Positions 26,804 to 36,175 of a stretch of DNA of 64,000 bases are shown one piece after another. Every line of letters starts with the position of its first letter. The first letter of the stretch is position 1. The notes under the pieces were generated by a model. The model did no database searches. It worked only from the letters and a program-made list of their open reading frames with translations, and was not told the DNA's origin. Position numbers and translations under genes: made by a program. This DNA is from Marinomonas pontica (GTDB lineage: Bacteria; Pseudomonadota; Gammaproteobacteria; Pseudomonadales; Marinomonadaceae), in NCBI RefSeq assembly GCF_026191375.1, contig NZ_JAODTL010000051.1, forward strand, positions 1-64,000, written 5' to 3'.

Positions 26804-29131
26804 TTAAACGGCGGCGACAGCGATGCCGTTGTTTTCTTCTTCGTACGCTTCTAATTCTATGGCAATACTTTTTGAGGTTGGCGTATTGCTGAATTCACCA
26901 TGGCTGTCTAGCGGCACTAATGGGTTTGTCTCTGGATAGTAAGCCGCGATGTTGCCTGCAGGAATGCTGTACGGCACCAGTTTAAAACCACTCACTTTGC
27001 GAACTACGCCGTCATCCCATAATGAACGCAGTGTTACGCTTTGACCTTCTTCGAAGCCTAGACGCTGGATGTCTGCGGGGTTAATAAACACCACTTTGCG
27101 TTCACCTTTAATGCCACGGTAGCGGTCGTTCATGCCATAAATCGTGGTGTTGTATTGGTCATGAGAACGCAATGTTTGCATGATCATGGTTTTGTCTGTC
27201 AGTAGATCTTGCGCACGTTTTGGCAAAATGGAGGCTGGTAACGTATGTGTATGGCAAATCGCTTTACCTGCTGGTGTTTTCCAGTTTCTTTCCCGTGCGC
27301 TGTTGCCTAGGTAGAACCCACCATCTTGCAAAATGCGTTGGTTAAAGTCGTGGAATCCAGGTACAACTGCGGCAATGTGTTCACGAATAAGGTCGTAATC
27401 ACTGACCACTTCGTGCCAATCAATAGGGAAGTTACCTAGCGTCGCTGCGGCGATTCCTGCAACGATGGCTGGTTCAGATTTCTGTTCTTTGCTCAATGGC
27501 TCTAATACGCCACCAGACGCGTGAATCATGCTGAAAGAATCTTCTACGGTGACTTTTTGCTGTCCTTTTGCTTGATGATCGATATCAGTACGACCTAAGC
27601 AGGGCAATATGATCGCCTCGGTGCCAGTGATTAGGTGAGAGCGGTTTAGCTTGGTGCTTATTTGTACCGTTAACTCACATTGTTTTAAGGCATGCTCTGT
27701 GGCTTGTGTGTCGGGGGTTGCTGCAGCGAAGTTACCACCTAGGGCGATAAAGACACCGACTTTGCCATCACGCATTGCTCGAATAGTATCAACAACCGCT
27801 AAACCGTGTTCTTGTGGTGGTGTGAAGTTGAAGCGTTTTTCCAACGCATCAAGGAACGCCTGAGAAGGGCGTTCGTTAATGCCCATGGTTCTATCACCTT
27901 GCACATTACTGTGGCCACGAACAGGGCAAACACCCGCGCCCGGTTTGCCTAAATTGCCACGTAATGCCATCAAGTTGACCATTTCGTGGATGGTCGCAAC
28001 AGAATGATGGTGCTGAGTAATGCCCATTGCCCATGTCAGAATGACGCTTTTTGCTTTTGCATAGACGTTGGCAGCGTGAGTAATGTCTTCTTTGCTAAGG
28101 CCCGATTGATCGACGATGTCTTGCCAAGGTGTTTGTTTTACTTGTTCAAGGTAGGCGTCTAAACCTTGGGTGTGTTCTTTGATGAAATCGTGATCAAAAA
28201 CCGCTTCGCCTTTTTGTTGCGCGGCTACTTCTAGGTCGATAAGTACTTTAACCATGCCACGCACCACCGCCATGTCTCCGCCAATTTTAGGGCAGAAGTA
28301 TCCCGTATTGGTTGGCTTGGAGCCATTGGTGAGCATCTCGATCGGGTTTTGTGGATTCTGGAAGCGTTCTAGACCGCGCTCGTGTAGGGTATTGAAGCTT
28401 AATAGTTGCGCGCCGCGCTGCACCACTTCTTTTAGGGTCTCGAGCATACGTGGGTGGTTTGTCCCAGGGTTTTGCCCGAAAACAAAGACCGCATCCGCGT
28501 GTTCAAAGTCGTCAATTTCCACCGTGCCTTTGCCAATGCCAATACTGCTTGTTAAGGCATAACCGCTGGCTTCGTGACACATGTTTGAACAGTCAGGGAA
28601 GTTATTTGTGCCGTATGCGCGCGCAAAAAGTTGATACAAGAATGCGGCTTCGTTGCTGGCGCGTCCAGACGTGTAAAACGCCACAGTGTCTGGATTGGCT
28701 TGTTTTTTAAGCGTATCGCCAATTTGCTTGTAGGCTTGTTCCCAAGAGATCGCTTCGTAGTGATCTGTTTCTCGGTTGTAACGCATTGGTTCTGTGAGTC
28801 GGCCTTGGTATTCAAGGAAATAGTCACTTTGGGAGTTTAGCCAAGTGACACTGTGCTCAGCCATGAAAGCCGCATCGACTTTACGAGATGTCGCTTCCCA
28901 GTTAACCGCTTTGGCGCCGTTTTCACAGAAGCGGATTTTAGCTGGATCGTGTTTTTCACCCCAAGCACAGCCTGGACAATCGAAACCATGAGGCTGGTTC
29001 GTTTTTAACAGAGTATGAATATTGCGTACGGCGTTCTCGCTTTTTAGCCAATGTTTTGTTGTGCTTTGTAAGGCCCCCCAACCACCGGCTGGGCCTTTGT
29101 AGGGCGTGTAAAAATCGGTCTTTTTACTCAT
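26804..29131 (-). CDS. FdhF/YdeP family molybdopterin oxidoreductase
   Basis: Cytoplasmic bis-MGD enzyme related to formate dehydrogenase alpha chain, 775 residues, YdeP branch. It has the YdeP-type N-terminus YTPYKGPAGGWGALQSTTKH, a CPGC pair (DCPGCAWGEKH) without the full four-cysteine 4Fe-4S motif, NMCHEASGYALTSSIG with cysteine where FdhF has selenocysteine, GQNPGTNHPRMLETL and the GNLGKPGAGVCPVRGHSNVQGDRTMG segment. The C-terminal molybdopterin-binding domain (NTTIYGMNDRYRGIKGERK) is present. E. coli YdeP is tied to acid resistance; true substrate unknown. fdhD overlaps its start by 8 bases, showing coupled supply of the sulfurtransferase. Confidence 0.93.
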   Translation of the reverse strand: MSKKTDFYTPYKGPAGGWGALQSTTKHWLKSENAVRNIHTLLKTNQPHGFDCPGCAWGEKHDPAKIRFCENGAKAVNWEATSRKVDAAFMAEHSVTWLNSQSDYFLEYQGRLTEPMRYNRETDHYEAISWEQAYKQIGDTLKKQANPDTVAFYTSGRASNEAAFLYQLFARAYGTNNFPDCSNMCHEASGYALTSSIGIGKGTVEIDDFEHADAVFVFGQNPGTNHPRMLETLKEVVQRGAQLLSFNTLHERGLERFQNPQNPIEMLTNGSKPTNTGYFCPKIGGDMAVVRGMVKVLIDLEVAAQQKGEAVFDHDFIKEHTQGLDAYLEQVKQTPWQDIVDQSGLSKEDITHAANVYAKAKSVILTWAMGITQHHHSVATIHEMVNLMALRGNLGKPGAGVCPVRGHSNVQGDRTMGINERPSQAFLDALEKRFNFTPPQEHGLAVVDTIRAMRDGKVGVFIALGGNFAAATPDTQATEHALKQCELTVQISTKLNRSHLITGTEAIILPCLGRTDIDHQAKGQQKVTVEDSFSMIHASGGVLEPLSKEQKSEPAIVAGIAAATLGNFPIDWHEVVSDYDLIREHIAAVVPGFHDFNQRILQDGGFYLGNSARERNWKTPAGKAICHTHTLPASILPKRAQDLLTDKTMIMQTLRSHDQYNTTIYGMNDRYRGIKGERKVVFINPADIQRLGFEEGQSVTLRSLWDDGVVRKVSGFKLVPYSIPAGNIAAYYPETNPLVPLDSHGEFSNTPTSKSIAIELEAYEEENNGIAVAAV

Positions 29132-29963
29132 GGTGTGTTCCTTTTAATTGGGTCGACGCGGCAAACACTCTTGGGACATCTTGCTTTGGCAAATGGATTA
29201 AGTTGAGCCCGTAATGTTGGGCTAAACTGACCGCGAGAGTGCTTGGCGATGCTAGGTGAATCAATCGTGATAGGCCGACTCGGACGGCTTTTTGAACCAG
29301 TTCGGTGCTGCATCGGCTTGTCATCAAAACGCTGTGATCATGCAAGTCTAAACGCTGTTGGAGTGCATAGCCAATGACCTTATCAAGGGCATTGTGGCGG
29401 CCAATGTCTTCCATACACCGTATGGGGTTGCCGTTTGGCGCGATCAGTAACGCGGCGTGAACGGCTCCGGTTTTGTTTCCTAATGTTTGGTAGGTGGATA
29501 AATGCGACTTTAAAGACGCCAGTATTGACGTTTTAATAGGGGCGCATGGCGCTAACATGGGCAGAGTTGGGATAGCCTGTGAAAGCGACTCTACGCCACA
29601 AATCCCACAGCCTGTTGCGCCTAGGTGCGCGTGTTGCTTTTGTTTGTATTGCGCAAAACGCCTAGGACTAATGATGAGGTCGACAGCCATGCTGTTTATA
29701 TTTGCTTGAAGCTTTGTCGTTTCAATCTCTATGTCTCGGACATCATTGATGTCTTCAATAATGCCTTCGCTGCAGGCAAGGCCTACCACAAACGCATCCA
29801 GATGGTTGGGAGTAACCATCATCACGGCGTGAGCTATGCCATTTATGCTGATGGCTAAAGGCATTTCTTCCACTAACTCAGCAACACCAGAGGGGCTTTG
29901 CTCATCACCGCGTGCGAATGTTCGCGGTTGGAAGCAGGGAAATGAGAAGGGCGAAAAAGACAT
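29124..29963 (-). CDS. fdhD: FdhD, formate dehydrogenase accessory sulfurtransferase
   Basis: Transfers sulfur from IscS to the molybdenum cofactor before its insertion into formate dehydrogenase-type enzymes. 279 residues. The catalytic cysteine pair is in GATGCGICGVESL near residue 136; other conserved parts are PNHLDAFVVGLACSEGII near 52, EDIGRHNALDKVIG near 187 and the C-terminal TSRCSTELVQKAVRVG. It comes just upstream of the YdeP-type gene, overlapping by 8 bases, so the two form one transcript and FdhD very probably serves that enzyme. Confidence 0.95.
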   Translation of the reverse strand: MSFSPFSFPCFQPRTFARGDEQSPSGVAELVEEMPLAISINGIAHAVMMVTPNHLDAFVVGLACSEGIIEDINDVRDIEIETTKLQANINSMAVDLIISPRRFAQYKQKQHAHLGATGCGICGVESLSQAIPTLPMLAPCAPIKTSILASLKSHLSTYQTLGNKTGAVHAALLIAPNGNPIRCMEDIGRHNALDKVIGYALQQRLDLHDHSVLMTSRCSTELVQKAVRVGLSRLIHLASPSTLAVSLAQHYGLNLIHLPKQDVPRVFAASTQLKGTHHE

Positions 29964-30385
29964 GTTATAGCATTCGGCTCTTAAAAAGTGAGCTTTATAG
30001 TACGGAGAGACGATAGGGTCGTCTATCCATTTTGCTCCAATAAAGTGCGTGAAAACGACCTGTCGTTGAACGTTATGTCGTTTGCTTATAAAAGAAGCAC
30101 TTCATAGACGGTTTTCAATGGACTAAGTATTTCTTTAGAGTTTGAAATACCGTATTCTTGCCCGAAAAAAATTAGCTTCAATGCTTGTTTCGTATTGGTT
30201 TCGAAAAACCGCAGGCGAAAAAAGTATGGACTGTGATTATTTGCACTCCAGCAGTGGCAAGGAAATGGCACATGAGACAAAGTGTGGTTCTGTTTTTGTC
30301 ATATATTGAGAACGTGTGCGACCTACAGCGGTAGTGCATAGTCAGGTTCTTGGTGAACCATTTTTGTTTAATGAGTTTTTTATTT
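29964..30385. other. Divergent intergenic region, fdhD / M23 peptidase
   Basis: About 420 bases with no convincing gene. It must hold the minus-strand promoter of fdhD and the plus-strand promoter of the peptidase. A small hairpin (AGACGA / TCGTCT) lies at 30008-30024. I saw no tRNA or other RNA gene. Confidence 0.5.
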
Positions 30386-31801
30386 ATGCAGTTTATTACA
30401 CGCCTCTCGCGTTGGGCTTTATCTGGCCCGCGAGCTTGGTTATCGATCATTTTTGCTACCTTTGTTGTGCTGTTGTTTGTTTACCGATCGCTTGTGTCGC
30501 CAACAGAAAATCCCAAAGAGTATGTTCTACCCAGTGTCGATATAGAGACCCCAGCGCCAATCGAGTTACCCCCTGTAAGCGCGAATACCGACGAAGACAA
30601 TGATTATGATTCCTTAATCACCACAGACCCCTTGCAAAATGTGGAAGCGGTTCCTGCGCCACTACCGTCTATTGAGTATGTGATCAAATCGGGTGATACG
30701 TTGGCGCGTATTTTTGCAAGATTGGGTCTGCCGAGAGAATCTTTGTATGCGGTATTAGAAGCCGATCAAGAGTATTTAGTGCTCGAACCCTTGCTACCAA
30801 ATGATAAATTCACGTTCAAATTGGATGAAAATGGCGACTTGGTCGAGTTGACTCGCCGATTGGATATCAGTAAAAGCGTGTCTTATGTACAGCATGATAA
30901 TGGCGGCTACAGCTATGAAGAGCACATTAAGCCAATTACCTACAATCATGAAGCCGTACACAGCAAAATTGTCGGCAACTTTTATTTGTCTGCGAAAAAA
31001 GCCGGACTGTCTGATACTAATATATTAATCATTAACGATGTCTTAAAAGGGCGAGTGAATTTTCGCAAAGACCTTAGAGCCGGTGATGCGTTTGATTTTG
31101 TTGTCAAAAAAGGCAGTATCGATGGCGTTAAAGTCGGTGAAGATCAATTAGAAGCACTGGAAATTACGGTAAAAGGCCAAACTTATCGTGCGTTTGTGCA
31201 TTCGGATGGGCGTTTTTATGATGAGTCAGGTAACAGCCTAACGCCGGCTTTATTGCGTTGGCCAACCCGCAAACAATATCGTATTAGTTCTCCGTTTAAT
31301 GCCAACCGTTTGCACCCAATCACGGGGCACCCAGCGCCACATAATGGTGTCGACTTGGCAACGCCATCTGGTACAGAGGTGCTTGCTACGGGTGACGGTG
31401 TGGTGACGCGGGTGGCGACACATAAGTACGCGGGTAAATACATTGTTATTGATTACACGGGGCCTTATGGCTCGCGCTTTTTGCACCTAAGTAAAATCTT
31501 GGTGAAAAAAGGTCAGCAGGTTAAACGTGGTCAAGTGATTGCATTGTCGGGTAATACAGGCCGAACCACAGGGGCGCACCTTCATTATGAGCTTCACATT
31601 CGAGGCAGACCTGTAAACCCAATGACCACGGACATTCCGACAACGCAATCCATTCCAAAGAATCAGCGTCGTGATTATGATGCGAATGTGTCTATGTGGA
31701 TCAGCATGATGGCGAGTACAAAGGCGGAGTTTTCCGGTACTGATGCGAGGCTAGAATTAGATGATGGCCTTGATTCAGATGTGTCAGAAGTATCGGAATA
31801 A
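30386..31801 (+). CDS. Murein DD-endopeptidase, M23 (LytM) family, MepM-like
   Basis: Inner-membrane-anchored periplasmic peptidase that cuts peptidoglycan cross-links, about 471 residues. Order: cytoplasmic stub, one membrane span (LSIIFATFVVLLFVY), a proline-rich linker, an OapA/LysM-like domain (YVIKSGDTLARIFARLGLPR), a central domain, and the M23 domain with zinc ligands in HPITGHPAPHNGVDLATPSG and HLHYELHIRGRPVNPM. The start is uncertain: ATG at 30371 or 30386, neither with a good ribosome site; I prefer MQFITRLSRWALSG. An acidic tail (LELDDGLDSDVSEVSE) ends the protein. A hairpin terminator follows. Confidence 0.92.
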   Translation: MQFITRLSRWALSGPRAWLSIIFATFVVLLFVYRSLVSPTENPKEYVLPSVDIETPAPIELPPVSANTDEDNDYDSLITTDPLQNVEAVPAPLPSIEYVIKSGDTLARIFARLGLPRESLYAVLEADQEYLVLEPLLPNDKFTFKLDENGDLVELTRRLDISKSVSYVQHDNGGYSYEEHIKPITYNHEAVHSKIVGNFYLSAKKAGLSDTNILIINDVLKGRVNFRKDLRAGDAFDFVVKKGSIDGVKVGEDQLEALEITVKGQTYRAFVHSDGRFYDESGNSLTPALLRWPTRKQYRISSPFNANRLHPITGHPAPHNGVDLATPSGTEVLATGDGVVTRVATHKYAGKYIVIDYTGPYGSRFLHLSKILVKKGQQVKRGQVIALSGNTGRTTGAHLHYELHIRGRPVNPMTTDIPTTQSIPKNQRRDYDANVSMWISMMASTKAEFSGTDARLELDDGLDSDVSEVSE

Positions 31802-31844
31802 GCGCTTACCTAAGCCAATATTTAGACGTTTACAATCGGCATAA

Positions 31845-31881
31845 AAAACGGCCTATCTTGTTAATCAAGGTAGGCCGTTTT
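31845..31881. terminator. Bidirectional terminator, M23 peptidase / TRAP permease
   Basis: AAAACGGCCTATCTTG, loop TTAAT, CAAGGTAGGCCGTTTT: a 16-base stem with one mismatch and runs of A and T on the flanks, between convergent genes. Confidence 0.88.
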
Positions 31882-31943
31882 GCGTTTTAGAATCCTTTTT
31901 GTGTCTCAATAAGTGTCTTTATTAGTGCTTTATCAGAATGCTT

Positions 31944-34073
31944 TTATAGGCTCTTTTTGTAGGACTTATTACCCTTAATAAAGACCGCTAAGAACAACAC
32001 CAAACCAACACATTCAATCCACAAATCAAGGTTGGGCCACAGCATCATAGTGGATGCTATCAGCAGTACGAGACGAGTCGGAATAGACACTTTGTCTTCT
32101 AGATAGCCTTCCATCGCGCCCACAAGTGCATACATTCCAAAGATGGCAAAGAACGAAAGACGCAGGAGTGTTTCGGTATCGCCACCAATCAAAGGCGTGT
32201 AGGCCATTAATAATGGCACTATGTACAAGCCTTTCGCCAATTTCCACGCCGTCATGCCCGTTAGCATTGGCGGTGTTTTGGCAATAGCAGCGGCCGCAAA
32301 CGCGGTTAAACACACGGGTGGTGTGACGTTACTGTCTTGGGACAACCAAAAGATGATCATGTGTGCAGTGACCAAAATCATCGCCACGCTTTGAGCGCCC
32401 AATGCCTGATCCATTAACATGCCTTTAAAGTCATTAGGAACTTGCGCTAACAACGTTTGGGCTTGTTCCATCGGCATGCCTTGCGCCAAAGTGGCGATGG
32501 CAGAAGGGTCCACCAACATGAAAATAGCGCTCGCCGCTTCTGGTAGATTGCCGGAAGACATCATTTCTAAAAGCTGGCTTTCGGCAATCAAATTGAACAA
32601 GGCAGGAGCAGACAAGGTACCTAATACAATATAAGACGCCGTGACAGGCAATCCCATTCCCAAAATTAACGACGCGATGGCCACTAAAATAATGGTGAAG
32701 AACAGGCTTCCGCCAGCCCAATTGGTGATCAATAATGAAAAGGTGTTGCCCACACCAGTGGTACTGATGACGTTAACCACTAAACCAATTCCAACCAATA
32801 AAACGGCAGTGGTTGACATGTTTTTGGCACCTTGCGCCATTGCATCAAGAATTTCTGCTGGGCCCATTCGGTGCTTGCGAGAAAGGAATGACGCCGCTAT
32901 TACCGCCAAGATACTGATGCCAGCGGCATAAGTCGGTGTAAAACCTTGTACCAATAAAGTGACCAGTACAGTCAGCGGAACAATGTGATGCCAGCCGTCT
33001 TTCAGCACTTGTGACATATTCACGGCGTCATCACTTTCTGTCGCGATGACTTTGCTGCGCTTAGCCTCAACTCGGACGAAAAAGCCGACAGACAAGAAGT
33101 ACAAAAGCGCAGGAATCGCGGCCACACTGATGATGGTAACGTAAGATACTTGAGTGTAAGACGCCATGATAAACGCGCCAGCCCCCATGACTGGCGGCAT
33201 GAGCTGTCCACCCGTTGACGCGGCGGCTTCTACACCTGCCGCAAAACGTGCAGGAAAGCCGGCTTTGCGCATTAATGGGATGGTAATAACGCCAGTAGAA
33301 ACGGTGTTAGCAACCGAAGAGCCAGATACCGAGCCCATAAGACCTGATCCCAATACGGCCACAAAGCCTGGCCCACCAATCATTTTGCTGGCGAGAGAGC
33401 GAGACAAATCAATAATGAAGTCACCCGCCCCAGATTTCACTAAAAAGGCACCGAATAAAATGAACATGAAGACAAAGCTCCATGAGATTCGGGAAATAGA
33501 GCCAAACATGCCGTCGGTACTAAAGAAGCTGCGGTACAGCAGCGTTTCCATGCTTAATCCAGGGAAGTTAAACATGCCGCCAAGCCAGCTTCCCCATAAC
33601 ACAACGTAGGTCAATGCGACGACGATCAGAAAGGGGATAAACCAACCGCTAGTGCGACGGATAAGCTCTAATGATAACAACACGGCAATGCTGGAGACGA
33701 TCCAATCGGCCGTATTAAATGTGACGCCTCTGGCGTAAAGGGCGTCTTCGAAAAAAACGATGTACAGCACCATGCCGATCAAAGCCAATACGATGGCACT
33801 GTCAAAAAACATGGCTATTTTGCTATTCTGCCAGGTTGGATGGGCAGGAATAAGCAGGGCGCATAAGGCTCCGAATCCAGCAAAGTGAAAAGCAGATACC
33901 CAGAGTTCCGGCAATGTTGCTATGGTGTTGATGTAAATATGAGCAACAGCTAAAAATATAGAAATGGTAAACACCAAACGATTTAACCAAGTCCCGGTAC
34001 GGTATTTGGTTTCAAAATCATCAAGGTTTACCTCTTTAGAGGCGGTGGGTTGCGACGAAGCAGTCATAGACAA
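31944..34073 (-). CDS. TRAP transporter permease, fused DctQ-DctM (TAXI type)
   Basis: 709-residue membrane protein joining small and large TRAP permease parts, as in TAXI-associated systems. The DctM-like core has SGSSVANTVSTGVITIPLMRK near 254, STGGQLMPPVMGAGAFIMA near 288 and GMGLPVTASYIVLGTLSAPA near 477; many hydrophobic spans, a hydrophilic cytoplasmic N-terminus and a lysine-rich end. It follows the TAXI binding-protein gene after 88 bases that contain a strong hairpin. Substrates of such systems include glutamate and other carboxylates; nothing here fixes the choice. Confidence 0.94.
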   Translation of the reverse strand: MSMTASSQPTASKEVNLDDFETKYRTGTWLNRLVFTISIFLAVAHIYINTIATLPELWVSAFHFAGFGALCALLIPAHPTWQNSKIAMFFDSAIVLALIGMVLYIVFFEDALYARGVTFNTADWIVSSIAVLLSLELIRRTSGWFIPFLIVVALTYVVLWGSWLGGMFNFPGLSMETLLYRSFFSTDGMFGSISRISWSFVFMFILFGAFLVKSGAGDFIIDLSRSLASKMIGGPGFVAVLGSGLMGSVSGSSVANTVSTGVITIPLMRKAGFPARFAAGVEAAASTGGQLMPPVMGAGAFIMASYTQVSYVTIISVAAIPALLYFLSVGFFVRVEAKRSKVIATESDDAVNMSQVLKDGWHHIVPLTVLVTLLVQGFTPTYAAGISILAVIAASFLSRKHRMGPAEILDAMAQGAKNMSTTAVLLVGIGLVVNVISTTGVGNTFSLLITNWAGGSLFFTIILVAIASLILGMGLPVTASYIVLGTLSAPALFNLIAESQLLEMMSSGNLPEAASAIFMLVDPSAIATLAQGMPMEQAQTLLAQVPNDFKGMLMDQALGAQSVAMILVTAHMIIFWLSQDSNVTPPVCLTAFAAAAIAKTPPMLTGMTAWKLAKGLYIVPLLMAYTPLIGGDTETLLRLSFFAIFGMYALVGAMEGYLEDKVSIPTRLVLLIASTMMLWPNLDLWIECVGLVLFLAVFIKGNKSYKKSL

Positions 34074-34119
34074 GCTACCTTAAATGCGTACAAAAACAAG
34101 TTGTGCAAAGAAAGAGAGG

Positions 34120-34142
34120 CGCGCCGTACAAGGTACGGCGCG
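34120..34142 (-). promoter_or_regulatory. GC-rich intercistronic hairpin, TAXI gene / permease gene
   Basis: Perfect 10-base arms CGCGCCGTAC / GTACGGCGCG with loop AAG, lying between the binding-protein stop and permease start in the same unit. No T-tract follows. Such hairpins commonly stabilise the upstream message so that binding protein exceeds permease. Confidence 0.65.
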
Positions 34143-34161
34143 TTGACACCGTTTTGCGGTG

Positions 34162-35190
34162 TTATTTTGCGATCAATCGAGCCGGAATGTTAATACCGCG
34201 TTCACGGTAGTAACGTGCTGCACCTGGATGAAGTGGCACAGGAAGGCCTGCAATGGCTTTTTCGATAGACATGACAGACGTTGCTTTATGAATCGCACTT
34301 AGGTAAGACAAGTTTTCATACAAAGACTTAGTCAACTCATACACATCGTCTTCCGATAGGTCAGCACGAGCGGCTAGGAAGTTAGGCTGAGCGACGGTGT
34401 TGATGTCTTTTGTTTGGCCTGAGTAAGTGTTTGCTGGAATCACATAACGTGTCCATAAATCATAGCTGCCATTGGCTTCTTTGATTTGTTGGTCAGTAAA
34501 ATCCAGAACTTTCACTTTATCGCCCATGGACGCATAGAGTCTTGTGACGGCACTTACTGGAACACCAGCTGGAGTATTCATACCATCAATGTTGCCGTTT
34601 TGCATGGCATCGGCGCTTGCACCGTAACCCATATAAGCCAAAGCGAATTTGTCTGGATCAATGTTTAGGCCTTTAAGCTGCTGACGACCAGAACCTTCTG
34701 TGCCTGAGTTTTTGGTACCAATGGAGAATTTGTGATTCGTACCTTCGATGTCTTTTAGATCCGCAACCGTACCCGTTTTGGCAAGATCGGACTTTAGAAC
34801 AAAGTGTTCTACGTTTTGCCACAGCATGGAAACAGAGCGCAGCTCAGTTTGTTTGCCTGAGCTTTCAAATGGGCCTTCGCCGTCCCATGCCCATGCACCA
34901 TATAAGCCTTGTAGAATGGCAAATTGAGCTTGGTTCTCGCGGAGTAATTTGATGTTTTCACCGGACCCTGCAGAGCTAATCGCAGACACGGATAAACCGA
35001 ATTTTGGCTCCAGCTTCACTTTACTCAGTGTCGCAATGGCAACACCAACGGGATAATACGTTCCCCCAGTGGATGCTGTTGCTAGAATGTAATTGCGGTT
35101 GTCCGCCGCAGAGGCGCCTGTTGCTGACAACGCAATTGCTGCAGCAGTAGCACTAGAAAGAATGGCTTTAGTAACGAATCCCAATTTCAT
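34162..35190 (-). CDS. TAXI family TRAP transporter solute-binding protein
   Basis: Periplasmic receptor, 342 residues. The N-terminus MKLGFVTKAILSSATAAAIA with ASAAD is a signal peptide with an AxA site. TAXI features: YILATASTGGTYYPVGVAIATL near 33, the name-giving type of sequence, AISSAGSGENIKLLRENQAQFAI near 70, IGTKNSGTEGSGRQQLKG near 158 and LHPGAARYYRERGI near the end. It is the first gene of a two-gene unit with the fused permease, and an AGGAG-like site (GGAGAAAAATA) precedes its ATG. Confidence 0.94.
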   Translation of the reverse strand: MKLGFVTKAILSSATAAAIALSATGASAADNRNYILATASTGGTYYPVGVAIATLSKVKLEPKFGLSVSAISSAGSGENIKLLRENQAQFAILQGLYGAWAWDGEGPFESSGKQTELRSVSMLWQNVEHFVLKSDLAKTGTVADLKDIEGTNHKFSIGTKNSGTEGSGRQQLKGLNIDPDKFALAYMGYGASADAMQNGNIDGMNTPAGVPVSAVTRLYASMGDKVKVLDFTDQQIKEANGSYDLWTRYVIPANTYSGQTKDINTVAQPNFLAARADLSEDDVYELTKSLYENLSYLSAIHKATSVMSIEKAIAGLPVPLHPGAARYYRERGINIPARLIAK

Positions 35191-35470
35191 ATTATTTTTC
35201 TCCTATTGGTGGGGTTGGTTAAGTTAATCTATAGCGATTATCGTGCCAAAGATATAACTCATTGAAAATTAATGCTTTTATTTTTAGTCTGTTTCTATTC
35301 TTACTTTTTTACATACTTTTGCGCAAATTATTGCTTATTGTTGACGTTTCTTTGTCGGCAAAAAATTGCTTATGATGTAAGCGAGTAAAAATACCGTTTA
35401 ACATGCTATTTTGTCACTTCTCTTTTTTTGTGTGAGCAAAATATTGCCGATGGTTCAAAGTGAGAAAATA

Positions 35471-36100
35471 ATGAAGCAAGAACAAGTAATTCGTGTTGTA
35501 CTGTTTGATCTAGGCAATGTGCTGGTGGATTTGGGTGATGTTTCTGAAATGCATGCTATGTTGAATACGCATGGTGAAGAATCCGATGTGTGGCTGAAAT
35601 GGTTACAATCACCGTCTGTCGCGGCCTTTGATTCGGGCAATATTTCGTTTGATCAATTTGCAGAAGACTTGTTAACAGAAGTGGGCAGTAATGCCGACAA
35701 AGCGCTTTTTAAAACGACGTTTAAAGCATGGCCAAAAGGCTTGTTTGCTGGAGCATTGGCTTTAGTCGATGCAGTGAAGCCTGAGTACCATCGTGCAATT
35801 TTGTCGAATACGAACGCGGCGCATTGGCCAAGGCTCATGGACGAAATGGGGTTGGCGGGGAAGTTTCACAGTTATTATGCATCTCATCAAGTGGGGTTTG
35901 TTAAGCCTGACGAAGCCATTTACCTTCATGTTATTCGTAGCTTGTGTGTTGCGCCTGAGCAGATTCTTTTTATTGATGATAATCAGGTTAATATCGATAC
36001 GGCGTTGTCATTAGGCATGAAGGCGCATCGGGTAAAGGGTGTTGAGCAGGCTCGTCAGGTGCTCGATCAATATGGGGTGTTATCCAGTGAGCTTAGCTGA
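35471..36100 (+). CDS. HAD-superfamily hydrolase (YihX-like phosphatase)
   Basis: About 209 residues from the ATG at MKQEQVIRVVLFDLGNVLVD; two earlier in-frame starts add sequence unlike the family. Motif I is DLGNV, with glycine in place of the second aspartate, as in YihX-type and some other HAD-IA enzymes; motif II is ILSNTN, motif III the lysine in VGFVKPDEAIY and motif IV FIDDNQVN. Probably a sugar- or small-metabolite phosphatase. It is divergent from the TAXI-TRAP genes and followed by a methyltransferase gene after 75 bases. Confidence 0.88.
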   Translation: MKQEQVIRVVLFDLGNVLVDLGDVSEMHAMLNTHGEESDVWLKWLQSPSVAAFDSGNISFDQFAEDLLTEVGSNADKALFKTTFKAWPKGLFAGALALVDAVKPEYHRAILSNTNAAHWPRLMDEMGLAGKFHSYYASHQVGFVKPDEAIYLHVIRSLCVAPEQILFIDDNQVNIDTALSLGMKAHRVKGVEQARQVLDQYGVLSSELS

Positions 36101-36175
36101 AACAATGGTGTTGGATGATTTGAAGCCTTTAATGACGTTGTTGAGGTGAAAATGCAATTGGAATTAGAGGTTTCT

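Noticed and set aside
29964-30385. Hidden RNA gene in the long fdhD/M23 gap
   Set aside because: No cloverleaf, no long stem with terminator, and only a six-base hairpin were found.
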